From contig NZ_AQQX01000003.1 in the NCBI RefSeq assembly GCF_000768315.1, positions 248,001 to 312,000 of the forward strand: a stretch of 64,000 nt of DNA, read 5' to 3'. Below, one piece after another: positions 50,239 through 59,244 of this stretch. The stretch's first letter is position 1. Every line of letters starts with the position of its first letter. Under the pieces are notes generated by a model. The model had not been told where the DNA came from. It was given only the letters and a program-made list of their open reading frames with translations, and ran no database searches. Source of the DNA: Pseudooceanicola atlanticus (GTDB taxonomy: Bacteria; Pseudomonadota; Alphaproteobacteria; Rhodobacterales; Rhodobacteraceae). The position numbers and the translations under genes were made by a program.

Positions 50239-51212
50239 AACTCGCCCCCCTCAGCCTTGCCGCCTGCCTCGCCGCGCCCATGGCCATGGCAGACGAGGTC
50301 AGCATCGCACTGGACTGGACGCTGAACACCAATCACATCGGCCTTGTCGTCGCACAGGAAAAGGGCTGGTTCGACGAGGCCGGCCTCGAGGTCGAGATCC
50401 TGCCCTATTCCGACAGCGCCTCGACCGCGCTGCTGGCCGCCGGCGCGGTGGATTTCGCCTACATGACCGCGCTCGGCTTCATGAGCGCCAAGGCCGGCGG
50501 CGCCCCGATCACTGCATTGTGGGTCACGATGCAGCGCGAAGCCGGGCGGCTGGTCTACAATTCCGACCACCCGGACATCACCCGCCCCGCCGACCTCGAG
50601 GGCAAGACCTACGCGGGCTTCGGCAGTGCATGGGAAGACGCGCTGATCTCCACCATGATCGAAAACGACGGCGGCACGGCTGACTATGACACAGTCACCC
50701 TCGGCACCGGCGCCTACGAGGCGCTGGCCTCTGGCGCGGTCGATTTCACGCTCGAGGTTGCCACCTGGGAAGGCGTGAACAGCGAACTTCTGGGCCGCGA
50801 CCAGTCGCATTTCGTCTACAACGACTACGGTGTGCCCGAACCGCAGGGCGGCTATATCGGCACCCAGACCGCCACGCTCGAGACTGACCCCGACACCGTC
50901 GCCGCCTTCATGGAGGCGACGCGGAAGGGCTATGCCTGGGCGGCCGAGAACCCGGCAGAGGCGGCCGAAATCCTGATCGCCGCCGGCGATTTCCCCAATG
51001 CGGACCTCGTGCGCGGCTCCATGCGTGTCATCGACGAAGGGCATTACCTGACGGATGGCACCACACCCGTGGGTCAGATCGATCCCGAGCGACTTCGGAC
51101 GATGGCGAAATTCCTCTACGACAGCGGCGTGTTGAGGAGCGCGGATGGCGAGCCGCTCGAATGGCCCGGCGACGTGACGGGCTGGTTCGATCAAGGCTGG
51201 AGAACGAAGTGA
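50235..51212 (+). CDS. thiY: Periplasmic thiamin-precursor-binding protein
   Basis: The 325-residue precursor has a signal peptide (MKLAPLSLAACLAAPMAMA) followed by the NMT1/THI5-like domain: VSIALDWTLNTNHIGLVVAQ, GWFDEAGLEVEILPYSDSAS, AAGAVDFAYMTALGFMSA, AGFGSAWEDALI and TGAYEALASGAVDFTLEVAT. This family binds HMP or formylaminopyrimidine. ATG 50235 overlaps the ATPase stop (ATGA). Last gene of the riboswitch-controlled operon. Confidence 0.92.
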   Translation: MKLAPLSLAACLAAPMAMADEVSIALDWTLNTNHIGLVVAQEKGWFDEAGLEVEILPYSDSASTALLAAGAVDFAYMTALGFMSAKAGGAPITALWVTMQREAGRLVYNSDHPDITRPADLEGKTYAGFGSAWEDALISTMIENDGGTADYDTVTLGTGAYEALASGAVDFTLEVATWEGVNSELLGRDQSHFVYNDYGVPEPQGGYIGTQTATLETDPDTVAAFMEATRKGYAWAAENPAEAAEILIAAGDFPNADLVRGSMRVIDEGHYLTDGTTPVGQIDPERLRTMAKFLYDSGVLRSADGEPLEWPGDVTGWFDQGWRTK

Positions 51213-51359
51213 CACCAGCACCTGAGCCGAGGCGCCTGCCCTAGGGGCGCACAAATCCATAAGCCATTGACCAGAATGTAAAATACCCCCGCCTCCCACC
51301 TGAAATTTTGCTGTGGCCGGGAATCACGTTACGTTCATGGGTGGAAGGAGGTGATACCA

Positions 51360-51569
51360 ATGAACATATTGGAATCACACATCCTGAGCAGACTCGCCGC
51401 GAAACGTCATGTTCCCGCGGCCGAGTTTCCGAATTGCGCAGGCACGCTTGCGCTGCTTATCCAGGATGGCTGCATCGAACGACAATCGGGCGAACTGGGC
51501 GACGTGATCCGCATCACCGACAAGGGGTTGCAACAATCCGTCGACAGTCGCGCCGCAGGCTCATCCTGA
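51360..51569 (+). CDS. Small hypothetical protein with perfect Shine-Dalgarno
   Basis: A 69-residue protein (MNILESHILSRLAAKRHV...) with an alternating helical pattern and CIERQSGELGDVIRITDKG, which resembles a winged-helix fragment but is not assigned. AAGGAGGTGAT (51345-51355) is a perfect complement of the 16S rRNA tail, four bases before ATG 51360; a GTG at 51351 is in frame but falls inside the Shine-Dalgarno. It forms a pair with the next small gene. Confidence 0.6.
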   Translation: MNILESHILSRLAAKRHVPAAEFPNCAGTLALLIQDGCIERQSGELGDVIRITDKGLQQSVDSRAAGSS

Positions 51570-51600
51570 CCTCGAACGATCGAGAAGAGGAGGACAAGAT

Positions 51601-51783
51601 ATGCAACCAATAGCGGCATCAGAACAGGCGAGCGCGCTCAGACGCGTTCACGGCAACGAAGCCGAAGTGCTGGTCGGAACAAAGATCCGTCAGTGCGAGG
51701 CGTCCGGCGAAACGGACAAGGCCGAAAGCTGGAAGATGATCCAACAGGTTCTGCGGCAACGCAGCGGCGCATCCGAAAGCTAA
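51601..51783 (+). CDS. Small hypothetical protein, 60 residues
   Basis: MQPIAASEQASALRRVHGNE begins at ATG 51601, eight bases after AGGAGG. The product is charged and helical with no hydrophobic segment and one Cys (IRQCEASGET). Lies 31 bases after the previous small gene on the same strand and is followed by a strong palindromic terminator, so the two form a short transcription unit. No function assigned. Confidence 0.6.
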   Translation: MQPIAASEQASALRRVHGNEAEVLVGTKIRQCEASGETDKAESWKMIQQVLRQRSGASES

Positions 51784-51796
51784 TCGGGTGACACAG

Positions 51797-51822
51797 GGTC
51801 AAGCCATCGCGATGGCTTGACC
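51797..51822. terminator. Long perfect hairpin between small-gene pair and nirV
   Basis: A 13-base arm GGTCAAGCCATCG (51797-51809) is followed directly by its reverse complement (51810-51822). Convergent genes lie on both sides (51783 plus, 51853 minus). The stem is very stable; T-runs are short, so it may terminate in both directions or block readthrough collisions. Confidence 0.7.
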
Positions 51823-51852
51823 GTCCTTCCCACCCCTTGGGCCCTCCGGGGT

Positions 51853-52707
51853 TCAGGGGGTGGGAGGCTCCCCTGCGATCGCCTCACGGACCAGGCGAAA
51901 CCCAAGGTGATCCGGCGGCAACCCCACGGCACAGCCCCCGACACTGGCATCCCTCACGAAGTCGATGATGGCCGCCCGGTGCCGTCCCCCGGCGATGCGG
52001 ACGCCGCAATAGGGCTCGAGCGACAAGACCGTTCCGTCGCGACCGACCTGTCCGTTTTCCATGCAACCATCCGTCCATTCCCAGACATTGCCCCCCATGT
52101 CACTTATCCCGAGGCCGTTCGATCCGAACCCACCTTGCGGGCGGAGGGCAGTATCCGCCTCACCCCGCAGCAGGACGCCGCGTTTGTATTGCGACAGCAT
52201 CCGCTCCCCGGGATCGAGATCGCTCTCCTCCGGCGATGTATCGCCCTGACGGTCCTCGGCAGCACGCTGCCATTCCGGCGCGGTCGGCAAGCGCCACGTT
52301 TCCCCCGTCCGTTCCGACAGCCATTTCGCGTAGGCCCATGCATCATGCCAGTTCACGTTGGTCTGCGGCAGCTGGCCCCGTCCGGTCCCCGCATCCGGGC
52401 ATGCCCCGGCCGCAACACAGACGGCATAATCGTCACGGCTCACTTGGAAGCGCATGATCTCGAACTCCGCCACCGGCAGCTCCGTCAGCGCCGGCGTCAC
52501 GGTCTTGCCGTTGTGGCTGAAGTTACCCAATGGGCGGTAGGCGATCGTGCCGGCCTTAATCCGGACCACCACCGGCCCTGCCTCGGTGACACCCGCAGAC
52601 GGCACGGCCTCTTGCTGCGGCGCGCCAGCCAGCTGCGACAGGATCCCGGCTGAAGCGGCGATGACGAGCGAACCCAAGGCAATACCCAGCAAGACCCCCT
52701 GTTTCAT
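51853..52707 (-). CDS. nirV: NirV, formylglycine-generating-enzyme-like protein
   Basis: A 284-residue protein with an N-terminal membrane helix (VLLGIALGSLVIAASAGILS) and an FGE-sulfatase (SUMF1) domain: FQVSRDDYAVCV, DAWAYAKWLSERTGETWRLP, APEWQRAAED, GGNVWEWTDGC and LGFRLVREA. This is the protein called NirV that accompanies nirK in Rhodobacter. Its role is unproven. GAGGAG precedes ATG 52705-52707. It follows nirK with a terminator-like hairpin in between, so it would be expressed at a lower level than nirK if transcribed from the same promoter. Confidence 0.9.
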   Translation of the reverse strand: MKQGVLLGIALGSLVIAASAGILSQLAGAPQQEAVPSAGVTEAGPVVVRIKAGTIAYRPLGNFSHNGKTVTPALTELPVAEFEIMRFQVSRDDYAVCVAAGACPDAGTGRGQLPQTNVNWHDAWAYAKWLSERTGETWRLPTAPEWQRAAEDRQGDTSPEESDLDPGERMLSQYKRGVLLRGEADTALRPQGGFGSNGLGISDMGGNVWEWTDGCMENGQVGRDGTVLSLEPYCGVRIAGGRHRAAIIDFVRDASVGGCAVGLPPDHLGFRLVREAIAGEPPTP

Positions 52708-52727
52708 GTCCCCACTCCTCTTCTCCC

Positions 52728-52756
52728 AAAAAGGCGGCCGATCGACACCGGCCGCC
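52728..52756 (-). terminator. Intrinsic terminator between nirK and nirV
   Basis: On the minus strand GGCGGCCG and CGGCCGCC (52733-52740 with 52749-52756, eight-base loop) are followed by five T residues (52732-52728). Placed 40 bases after the nirK stop and 21 bases before the nirV ATG. Confidence 0.7.
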
Positions 52757-52796
52757 CCAATATTCAGCGCCCATCCCCTGAAGGATGGTGACCGTT

Positions 52797-53945
52797 TCAG
52801 GGAAGTGCGGTCTTTCCCTCATAGGCGGCGTTGTATTCCACGGGGGCCTGAACCTGCTCCATCAGGTCATTGTTCCAGTCGCCCTCGACCACCACGTGGG
52901 CCGTCGCGCCGAGGTTCACGGCCTCGATCAGGTTGTGGTTCACGTAGGCATAGACGCCCGGCTGAAGGAACTCGTAGAGCGCCGCCCCGGCGGACCCGCC
53001 TGCGATGAACCACGTCTCGAGGTCACGCTGCGGCGTGTTGTTGAATTTGCCACGCTCCCAGACGAGGTCCCCATGGCCACCGATCAGGTGCGGCCGGGTA
53101 TCCCGGTTGGCCTGGCTGTGCACGAACAGGATCTTTTCGCCCTGCGCCGCATGCAGCGCGTTGTCTCCGGTCAGCGAACCGACCTTGCCGTTGAAGACCA
53201 CGTGGCTCGGGATCAGGCCGTTCATCACTTCGAGCGTGTCGGGATAGCTTTCGGCCACGTCCTCGAACCGCTTGTAGTCGCCGTTTTCGTCCTTCGGGAT
53301 GTAGAAGTCGTTCTCCCCGATATAGAACACGCGATCATAGCGGACCGGGTCGCCCTTATGGTCGGTCAGACCGCCTCGCGGCAGGACCATGATGCAGCCG
53401 GACATGCCGCTGACGACGTGCCAGGGGATCATCGGGCCACCCGGGGCGCAGTGATAGACGAATGTCCCCGGCCGTGTCGCCTTGAACCGCAGCGTGGTCT
53501 TCTCGCCGGGATTAATAAGCGTCAGGGACCCGCCGCCGAGCGCGCCGGTCGCGGAGTGGAAGTCGATATTGTGCTGCAACAGGTTCTCGGGCGAATTGTA
53601 GAGCGTCAGTTCGACATAGTCGCCTTCGTGAACAACCATCATGGGGCCGGGAACCGACCCGTTGAAGGTCATCGCCTGAAGGTAGGCACCATCGTCGACC
53701 TCGATTTCCTTCTCGACGATCTGCATCTCGAATTCGACGATGCGCGGTTCGGCCGGGGCTTCCTGTTCATGTTCGTGCACCATCGGAGGACGCACGAGCT
53801 TGCGCTTGATGCGCTTCAGGCTCGACAGATCAGCCGGAGCTGCCATCGAGGTGTCCATGATCTCCTCGGCCTTGGCGGCCTTGGCGAGGACGGGCAGCGC
53901 GGCGATGCCGGCAGCGCCCATCATTGCGGCTCTTCTCGTCAGCAT
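52797..53945 (-). CDS. nirK: Copper-containing nitrite reductase
   Basis: The 382-residue precursor has a Tat-type signal ([20 protein letters not shown]) and two cupredoxin domains. Copper ligands are visible: [15 protein letters not shown] (type 1 and type 2 His), [20 protein letters not shown] (type 2 His, type 1 Cys, His and Met) and [12 protein letters not shown] with YVNHNLIEA. It reduces nitrite to NO in the periplasm, taking electrons from pseudoazurin. A His/Glu-rich insertion ([16 protein letters not shown]) lies after the signal. ATG 53943-53945 follows AAAGGAG. An NnrR-like inverted repeat lies 58 bases upstream. Confidence 0.97.
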   Translation of the reverse strand: MLTRRAAMMGAAGIAALPVLAKAAKAEEIMDTSMAAPADLSSLKRIKRKLVRPPMVHEHEQEAPAEPRIVEFEMQIVEKEIEVDDGAYLQAMTFNGSVPGPMMVVHEGDYVELTLYNSPENLLQHNIDFHSATGALGGGSLTLINPGEKTTLRFKATRPGTFVYHCAPGGPMIPWHVVSGMSGCIMVLPRGGLTDHKGDPVRYDRVFYIGENDFYIPKDENGDYKRFEDVAESYPDTLEVMNGLIPSHVVFNGKVGSLTGDNALHAAQGEKILFVHSQANRDTRPHLIGGHGDLVWERGKFNNTPQRDLETWFIAGGSAGAALYEFLQPGVYAYVNHNLIEAVNLGATAHVVVEGDWNNDLMEQVQAPVEYNAAYEGKTALP

Positions 53946-54002
53946 TTTCAATCTCCTTTCAGGTGTAAACGCTGTTTGAGACGACGCTACCGGCCCCGGT
54001 CC

Positions 54003-54019
54003 TTGCGAACGTTGCGCAA
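54003..54019. promoter_or_regulatory. NnrR-like inverted repeat upstream of nirK
   Basis: TTGCG (54003-54007) and CGCAA (54015-54019) match NnrR half sites but are separated by seven bases rather than the four of the norC box. It lies 58-74 bases before the nirK ATG. With that spacing binding may be weak, or the site may be used by a different regulator. Confidence 0.4.
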
Positions 54020-54145
54020 ACACAAACTTCCGGACGGAAAGCCGAGGAGGCCTATGTCAGGCAGCCCGCGACCGCTCATTCAGCGTCGTGGAATTGAACC
54101 GCGACGACCGCCAAACCGCATGGGGCCCCAAAGTGACACCCTAAA

Positions 54146-54156
54146 TCGTCATACGA
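54146..54156. promoter_or_regulatory. GntR-type operator candidate before acyl-CoA dehydrogenase
   Basis: TCGTCATACGA fits the FadR-subfamily GntR consensus TNGTNNNACNA exactly and is a perfect inverted repeat extended to ATCGT-CAT-ACGAT. It lies 63 bases before the acyl-CoA dehydrogenase ATG. Similar sites occur at 57043 and 61605. Confidence 0.5.
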
Positions 54157-54218
54157 TATTGTGCTTCATTTTCTTCGCCGCTAGGATCTCCGGGCAATCG
54201 AATCCTGAGAGGCAGACC

Positions 54219-55505
54219 ATGATCCCTGAAAAAACCGAACGAACCCTGCGACTTGAAAGTCAGCTTCAGGCCTTCATGGACGACCATATCTACCCCAACG
54301 AAGCGCTCTATTACCGCCAATCCGAAGAGGTCGGCCCCTGGGGCGTGCAGCCCGTGGTCGAAGAGCTGAAGGCAAAGGCCCGCGATCAGGGCCTGTGGAA
54401 CCTCTTCCTGCCCGACTCGGATCGCGGTCTCGGGCTCAGCAACCTGGAATATGCGCCGCTTTGCGAAATCATGGGGCGTTCGCATCTCGCGCCCGAGGTT
54501 TTCAACTGCTCGGCCCCCGATACCGGCAACATGGAGGTGCTGGAACGCTATGGCACGGACGAGCACAAGGACCGCTGGCTCGAACCGCTGCTGAACGGTG
54601 AAATCCGGTCCTCCTTCGCGATGACCGAACCCGCCGTCGCCTCGTCGGACGCCACCAACATCGAAAGCTCGATCCGCCGCGATGGCGACGACTACGTGAT
54701 CAACGGGCGCAAATGGTACACGACCGGCGCCACCGATCCCCGCTGCAAGATCATCATCTTCATGGGCAAGACCGACCCGGATGCAGAAACCTATCGCCAG
54801 CAATCCATGATCCTGGTGCCCAAGGACACGCCCGGCGTGACCGTCCAGCGCTCGATCCCGGTCTTCGGATTCTACGGCGTGCCGGACCGCGCCTCCGAAG
54901 TGCATTTCGACAATGTCCGCGTGCCCGCCTCCAACATGCTGCTGGGCGAAGGCCGCGGGTTCGAGATCGCCCAGGGCCGTCTCGGGCCGGGCCGCATCCA
55001 CCATTGCATGCGGCTCATCGGGTTGGCCGAACGCACGTTGGAAAAGATGGTGCTGCGGGCCGGTGACCGGACCGCCTTCGGCAAGCTGCTGTCGGAACAA
55101 TCGGTCACCCGCGAACGCATTGCCGAAAGCCGCATCATGATCGAACAGAGCCGCCTGCTGACCATGCGCGCGGCGCACCTGATGGACACCGTCGGCAACA
55201 AGGAGGCCAAGGCCGACATCGCCATGATCAAGGTCGCCGTGCCCCAGATGGCCTGCCAGGTCCTCGACTGGGCGATCCAGCTCTTCGGTGGTGGCGGCAC
55301 CAGCAACGATTTCGGCCTCGCCTCGGCCTATGCGACCGCGCGACTGCTGCGCCTCGCCGACGGCCCGGACGAGGTGCACCGCGATCAGATCGCAAGGTTG
55401 GAATACAAGCGCCAGAAGGGCCGCAACGACGGCAATGCCGCGCTGCAATTCGGCCCGGCCCTCTCGGCCACCGCGCTCGGTCCGAACGCGAGGGCCGCTG
55501 AATAG
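54219..55505 (+). CDS. Acyl-CoA dehydrogenase (ACAD10/11-like)
   Basis: The 428-residue flavoenzyme has the family layout: helical N-terminal domain, [18 protein letters not shown] (FAD/substrate loop), [15 protein letters not shown], and a C-terminal helical domain with [15 protein letters not shown] and [17 protein letters not shown], where the Glu of PDEVH is the likely base. It introduces the alpha,beta double bond in an acyl-CoA. The [24 protein letters not shown] segment places it near the ACAD11 group. ATG 54219 follows GAGAGGC. A GntR regulator follows on the same strand. Confidence 0.92.
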   Translation: MIPEKTERTLRLESQLQAFMDDHIYPNEALYYRQSEEVGPWGVQPVVEELKAKARDQGLWNLFLPDSDRGLGLSNLEYAPLCEIMGRSHLAPEVFNCSAPDTGNMEVLERYGTDEHKDRWLEPLLNGEIRSSFAMTEPAVASSDATNIESSIRRDGDDYVINGRKWYTTGATDPRCKIIIFMGKTDPDAETYRQQSMILVPKDTPGVTVQRSIPVFGFYGVPDRASEVHFDNVRVPASNMLLGEGRGFEIAQGRLGPGRIHHCMRLIGLAERTLEKMVLRAGDRTAFGKLLSEQSVTRERIAESRIMIEQSRLLTMRAAHLMDTVGNKEAKADIAMIKVAVPQMACQVLDWAIQLFGGGGTSNDFGLASAYATARLLRLADGPDEVHRDQIARLEYKRQKGRNDGNAALQFGPALSATALGPNARAAE

Positions 55506-55611
55506 GCGGAGCTTCGAGCATCCGGGTTTCCCGACTGGACAGATGGGCGGTCTCGCGGATAGATCGCCCGTTGACCCATGTCTGACCCGAAAAGGGGACC
55601 CGAAGGTGACA

Positions 55612-56247
55612 ATGACCGACGCGGCCGACAGCCCGAGCGCTGCCGAACTCATCGTGCGCGATATCCTGCGCGGGCTGTACCAGCAGCGCTATGTTGCCGG
55701 TCAGCGGCTGGCAGAACCCGACCTGATCGCGCGCTACGGCGTCAGCCGGTCGACGGTGCGCGAGGCGATCAAAAGGCTTGCCGCCCAGGGCGTGGTCGAG
55801 ATCCGGCGCCACCAGGGCGCCCGTATCCTGAACGTCACCGCCGCCGAGGCGCGCAACATCCTGCTGATCGCCGAGATGATCGTGGGCCTCGCCGCCCGCC
55901 AATCGGCGCATGAGATCGACAAGGGCGACAACCGCAAGCTCTTGCAGGAGGCGCTCGATGCCATGGCCACCGCCAGCGCCTCGTCCGAGAAATTCGACGT
56001 GGTCCTGGCCCGGAACCGGTTCCATCGCACGCTGGCCCGGATCGCGGGCAGCCCGGTGCTGGAAAACACCCTTGCCAACCTGCACGTCCACCTCGTGCGC
56101 AACAAGCTGGTCATGACCCCCGAACAACGCCTCGCCTCGTACCAAAGCATCGCGGAGGCGATCTTTGCCGGCGACGCCGAAACGGCCGAGACCCGGGCGC
56201 GGTCCCATGTGCGGGTCATGATCGACCTGCTCGACCAGGACGGCTAG
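55612..56247 (+). CDS. GntR family regulator (FCD/FadR subfamily)
   Basis: A 211-residue regulator with an N-terminal winged helix (RYGVSRSTVREAIKRLAAQG) and an FCD ligand-binding domain (ARNRFHRTLARIAGSPVLEN; RARSHVRVMIDLL) whose His residues usually bind a metal. It most likely responds to an organic acid or acyl-CoA intermediate. AAGG precedes ATG 55612. It is central in the acyl-CoA cluster, and candidate operators with the TNGTNNNACNA pattern lie before three of the transcription units, making it the probable local repressor. Confidence 0.9.
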   Translation: MTDAADSPSAAELIVRDILRGLYQQRYVAGQRLAEPDLIARYGVSRSTVREAIKRLAAQGVVEIRRHQGARILNVTAAEARNILLIAEMIVGLAARQSAHEIDKGDNRKLLQEALDAMATASASSEKFDVVLARNRFHRTLARIAGSPVLENTLANLHVHLVRNKLVMTPEQRLASYQSIAEAIFAGDAETAETRARSHVRVMIDLLDQDG

Positions 56248-56259
56248 GCCCCCGCCCGT

Positions 56260-57018
56260 TCACCTGAAGACCGGCTTGCGCTTGGCCACGAAGGCCGAGG
56301 TCCCTTCCCGCGCATTGTCCGAGGTCGAGATCGTGGCCCATTGCCGGTCCGTCTCGTCCCAGCCCGCCGCCTCGCCGCCGAACCGTGCGGCACGCATGAT
56401 CCGTCGGGTCGCGGCCACCGCATCCGGCGCCGCCGTGGCGATGCGTCGGGCGATAGCCAGAGCTCTGTCCATAAGCGCGTCACCCGGCACGACGGCGTTC
56501 AACAGGCCCAGCTCCAGCGCCCGCTCCGCCGGGATCGGGTCTCCGGTCAGGGCCATTTCGGCCGCGATCACCGGCGGGACGATCGCCCCCAGCCGCGCGG
56601 CCCCGCCCCCCGCCGCGATCAGGCCCAGCTGCACTTCGGGCAGACCGAACCGCGCCTCGGGCACTGCCACGGCCAGGTCGCAGGCCAGCATCAGTTCGAA
56701 CCCGCCCGCCAGGGCCGGCCCGTTCACAGCCGCGATGAACGGCTTGCTGCGGTCCGATCCGACAAAGCCTGCGAACCGGTCCGGCTCGGTGATACCCGGC
56801 TGATCGCCCGCCACGAACCCGGCCAGGTCCATGCCGGCGCAGAAGACCGACCCCTCGCCCGTCAGCACCGCGACACGCAAGGCCGGATCGCCCTCGATCT
56901 CGGCCAGCGCCGCGCGCATCTCTTCCATCATCGCCTTGTCCACAGCGTTGCGCGCTTCGGGACGTGTCAGGGTCAGGACCGCGACGGGCCCCTCTCGGGT
57001 CAATCGAAGGCGGGGCAT
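56260..57018 (-). CDS. Enoyl-CoA hydratase/isomerase (crotonase family)
   Basis: The 252-residue product has the crotonase core: LTLTRPEARNAVDKAMMEEM, GEGSVFCAGMDLAGF (oxyanion loop), AVNGPALAGGFELMLACDL and RFGLPEVQLGLIAAGGG with the acidic residue in LPEVQLG. It probably hydrates the enoyl-CoA made by the dehydrogenase, alongside the FadB-like enzyme. ATG 57016-57018 follows AAGAGGAG. It is divergent from the FadB-like gene, with a GntR-type operator between them, and converges on the GntR gene. Confidence 0.92.
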   Translation of the reverse strand: MPRLRLTREGPVAVLTLTRPEARNAVDKAMMEEMRAALAEIEGDPALRVAVLTGEGSVFCAGMDLAGFVAGDQPGITEPDRFAGFVGSDRSKPFIAAVNGPALAGGFELMLACDLAVAVPEARFGLPEVQLGLIAAGGGAARLGAIVPPVIAAEMALTGDPIPAERALELGLLNAVVPGDALMDRALAIARRIATAAPDAVAATRRIMRAARFGGEAAGWDETDRQWATISTSDNAREGTSAFVAKRKPVFR

Positions 57019-57040
57019 GGGATCTCCTCTTGTCAAACTA

Positions 57041-57055
57041 TATTGTCCTACAATA
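57041..57055. promoter_or_regulatory. GntR-type operator in the crotonase/fadB divergent promoter
   Basis: TATTGT-CCT-ACAATA is a perfect 6+3+6 inverted repeat that contains TTGTCCTACAA (57043-57053), an exact match to TNGTNNNACNA. It lies between two divergent genes and could control both, 24 bases from the hydratase start and 66 bases from the FadB-like start. Confidence 0.6.
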
Positions 57056-57121
57056 CTGTTTGCAAAATTTCGCCAGGGCAAGCGCGAATGCATGGGCGCC
57101 AGGGCAAAGAGGGAGGACATC

Positions 57122-59233
57122 ATGACCAAGCCATCCACCGGCCAGGCCGTATCGTTTCACATCGAAGACGGGATCGGTTTCCTGACTATCGACCAGCCCC
57201 CGGTCAACGCGATCTCCTTGGCGGTCATCGCTGCCCTGGGCCCCGCGCTCGACGCGTTCGAGGCCAGCGATGCACGCGGCCTTGTCGTGCAGGCCGCCGG
57301 TCGGACCTTCGTGGCAGGCGGCGACATCACGATGTTCGACGATCCCGCCTTCACCCCGGCCCCGCTCAATGCGCTGCTGGACCGGATAGAGGCGTCGAAC
57401 CGTCCCGTCGTGGCGGCACTGCACGGCACCACGCTTGGCGGCGGGCTCGAGATCGCGATGGCCTGCCACCACCGCATCGCCGACCCGGCGACCCGGCTCG
57501 GCCTGCCGGAAATCACTCTGGGCCTGATCCCCGGCTCCCTCGGCACCCAGCGTCTGCCCCGCCTCGTCGGGCTTGAGAAAGCCGCCGGGATGATCCTCGG
57601 CGGCAAGCCCATCAGCGCCGGCGACGCCCAATCCATCGGCCTGATCGACGCCATAGCCGAGGACCCCAGCGCCGCCGCCATCGCGGCGATCGACACGCTC
57701 ACCGGCACCGAACCGCGCCGCACCCGCGTGCAGGTGATCCCCGATCTGGACCGCGCCGAGGCGATCCTCGCCCCCCTGCGCGACGTCGCCGCGTCCACCC
57801 CCTGGCACCCCGCCAAGGCCGCCGCGATCGAGGCGCTGTCGACCGGCGCCACAGACGGCTACGATGCCGGAGAGGCCACCGAAACCCGCCTGTTCCTCGA
57901 CCTGGTCAAGACACCCGCCTCCCGCGCTCAACGGCATATCTTCTTCGCCGAACGCGCCGCGCGCCGGATCAGCGACCTGCCCGGGGACACGCCCCTGCGC
58001 CGCGTCGAAACCATCGGTATCCTCGGCGCGGGCACGATGGGCGCGGGCATCGCAATGGCCTTTGCCAATGCCGGCTTCACCGTCACGCTGGTCGATGCCA
58101 ACCCCGAGGCGCTGGACCGCGGCCTGACCCGTATCTCGCAGGATTACGAGCGACTGGCCGCGCGCGGCCGCCTGAGCGCGGATGACGCAGACCGGATCAC
58201 CGCCCGCATCAGCGGCGCCGAAAGCATCGCCGCCCTGGCCGATGTCGACATGGTCGTCGAGGCCGTCTTCGAAGACATGGACCTGAAATGCCGCGTCGCC
58301 GCCGAACTGGGCGCGATCTGCAAGCCGGGCGCGATCCTGGCCACCAACACCTCCACGCTGGACGTGGACCGCATCGCCCAGGCCTCGGGACGGCCCGAGG
58401 CGGTGATCGGCACGCATTTCTTCAGCCCCGCCCAGATCATGCGCCTGCTCGAGGTCGTGCGGGCCCGCGACACCGCTCCGGATGTCCTCGCCACCGTGAT
58501 GTCCGTGGCCAGCCGCATCCGCAAGACCGCCGTCGTCACCGGTGTCTGTTACGGCTTCATCGGCAACCGGATGGCCGAGGTCTACATGCGCGAAAGCGAG
58601 GCCATGCAGATGGAGAGCGCCACCCCCGGCCAAATCGACGGCGTGATCGAGGATCCCGCTTGGCTCGGCATGGCCATGGGCCCCAGCCGCATGCTCGACA
58701 TGGCCGGGGTCGATGTCGGGGCGCGCACCGTGATCGAATGGATCGCCAGCGGCGACGGCCCGCAGGACCCGGCCTATCGCGCGCTCTGCCGGGCTATGTT
58801 CGACAGCGGTGCGCATGGCCAGAAAACCGGTCATGGCTATTACCGTTACGAAGGCCGCACCGCGCTGCCCAATGACGACACCCATGCGCTTGCCGCGCAG
58901 CTCGCCCGCCAGCACGGCATCACCTCCCGAGATCACGACGCGCAGGAGATCTTCGAACGCCTGCTCTACCCCATGGTCAACGAAGCCGCCCTGATCCTCG
59001 ACGAGGGCATCGCGCAGCGCGCCTCGGACATCGACGTGGTCTGGACCGCCGGCTACGGCTTCCCCGCCTGGCGCGGCGGGCCGCTCTTCATGGCGGACGA
59101 GATCGGCGCCGACGCCATCGTCGCCGCGATGCATCGCCACGGCGCCACCCTCGGCAATGCCGACGGACGCTGGACACCCGCCCCCCTTCTGAGCCGGCTT
59201 GCCCGCGAAGGCGGCCGCTTCTCCGACCTTTGA
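57122..59233 (+). CDS. FadB-like bifunctional enoyl-CoA hydratase/3-hydroxyacyl-CoA dehydrogenase
   Basis: A 703-residue protein. Residues about 1-280 form a crotonase domain ([71 protein letters not shown] quoted in parts). From about residue 298 comes the NAD-binding fold ([20 protein letters not shown]), and the C-terminus holds the two helical 3-hydroxyacyl-CoA dehydrogenase domains ([14 protein letters not shown]-like [46 protein letters not shown]). ATG 57122 follows GGGAGGA. The thiolase gene follows after 11 bases. Confidence 0.93.
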   Translation: MTKPSTGQAVSFHIEDGIGFLTIDQPPVNAISLAVIAALGPALDAFEASDARGLVVQAAGRTFVAGGDITMFDDPAFTPAPLNALLDRIEASNRPVVAALHGTTLGGGLEIAMACHHRIADPATRLGLPEITLGLIPGSLGTQRLPRLVGLEKAAGMILGGKPISAGDAQSIGLIDAIAEDPSAAAIAAIDTLTGTEPRRTRVQVIPDLDRAEAILAPLRDVAASTPWHPAKAAAIEALSTGATDGYDAGEATETRLFLDLVKTPASRAQRHIFFAERAARRISDLPGDTPLRRVETIGILGAGTMGAGIAMAFANAGFTVTLVDANPEALDRGLTRISQDYERLAARGRLSADDADRITARISGAESIAALADVDMVVEAVFEDMDLKCRVAAELGAICKPGAILATNTSTLDVDRIAQASGRPEAVIGTHFFSPAQIMRLLEVVRARDTAPDVLATVMSVASRIRKTAVVTGVCYGFIGNRMAEVYMRESEAMQMESATPGQIDGVIEDPAWLGMAMGPSRMLDMAGVDVGARTVIEWIASGDGPQDPAYRALCRAMFDSGAHGQKTGHGYYRYEGRTALPNDDTHALAAQLARQHGITSRDHDAQEIFERLLYPMVNEAALILDEGIAQRASDIDVVWTAGYGFPAWRGGPLFMADEIGADAIVAAMHRHGATLGNADGRWTPAPLLSRLAREGGRFSDL

Positions 59234-59244
59234 AAGAACCTTCC

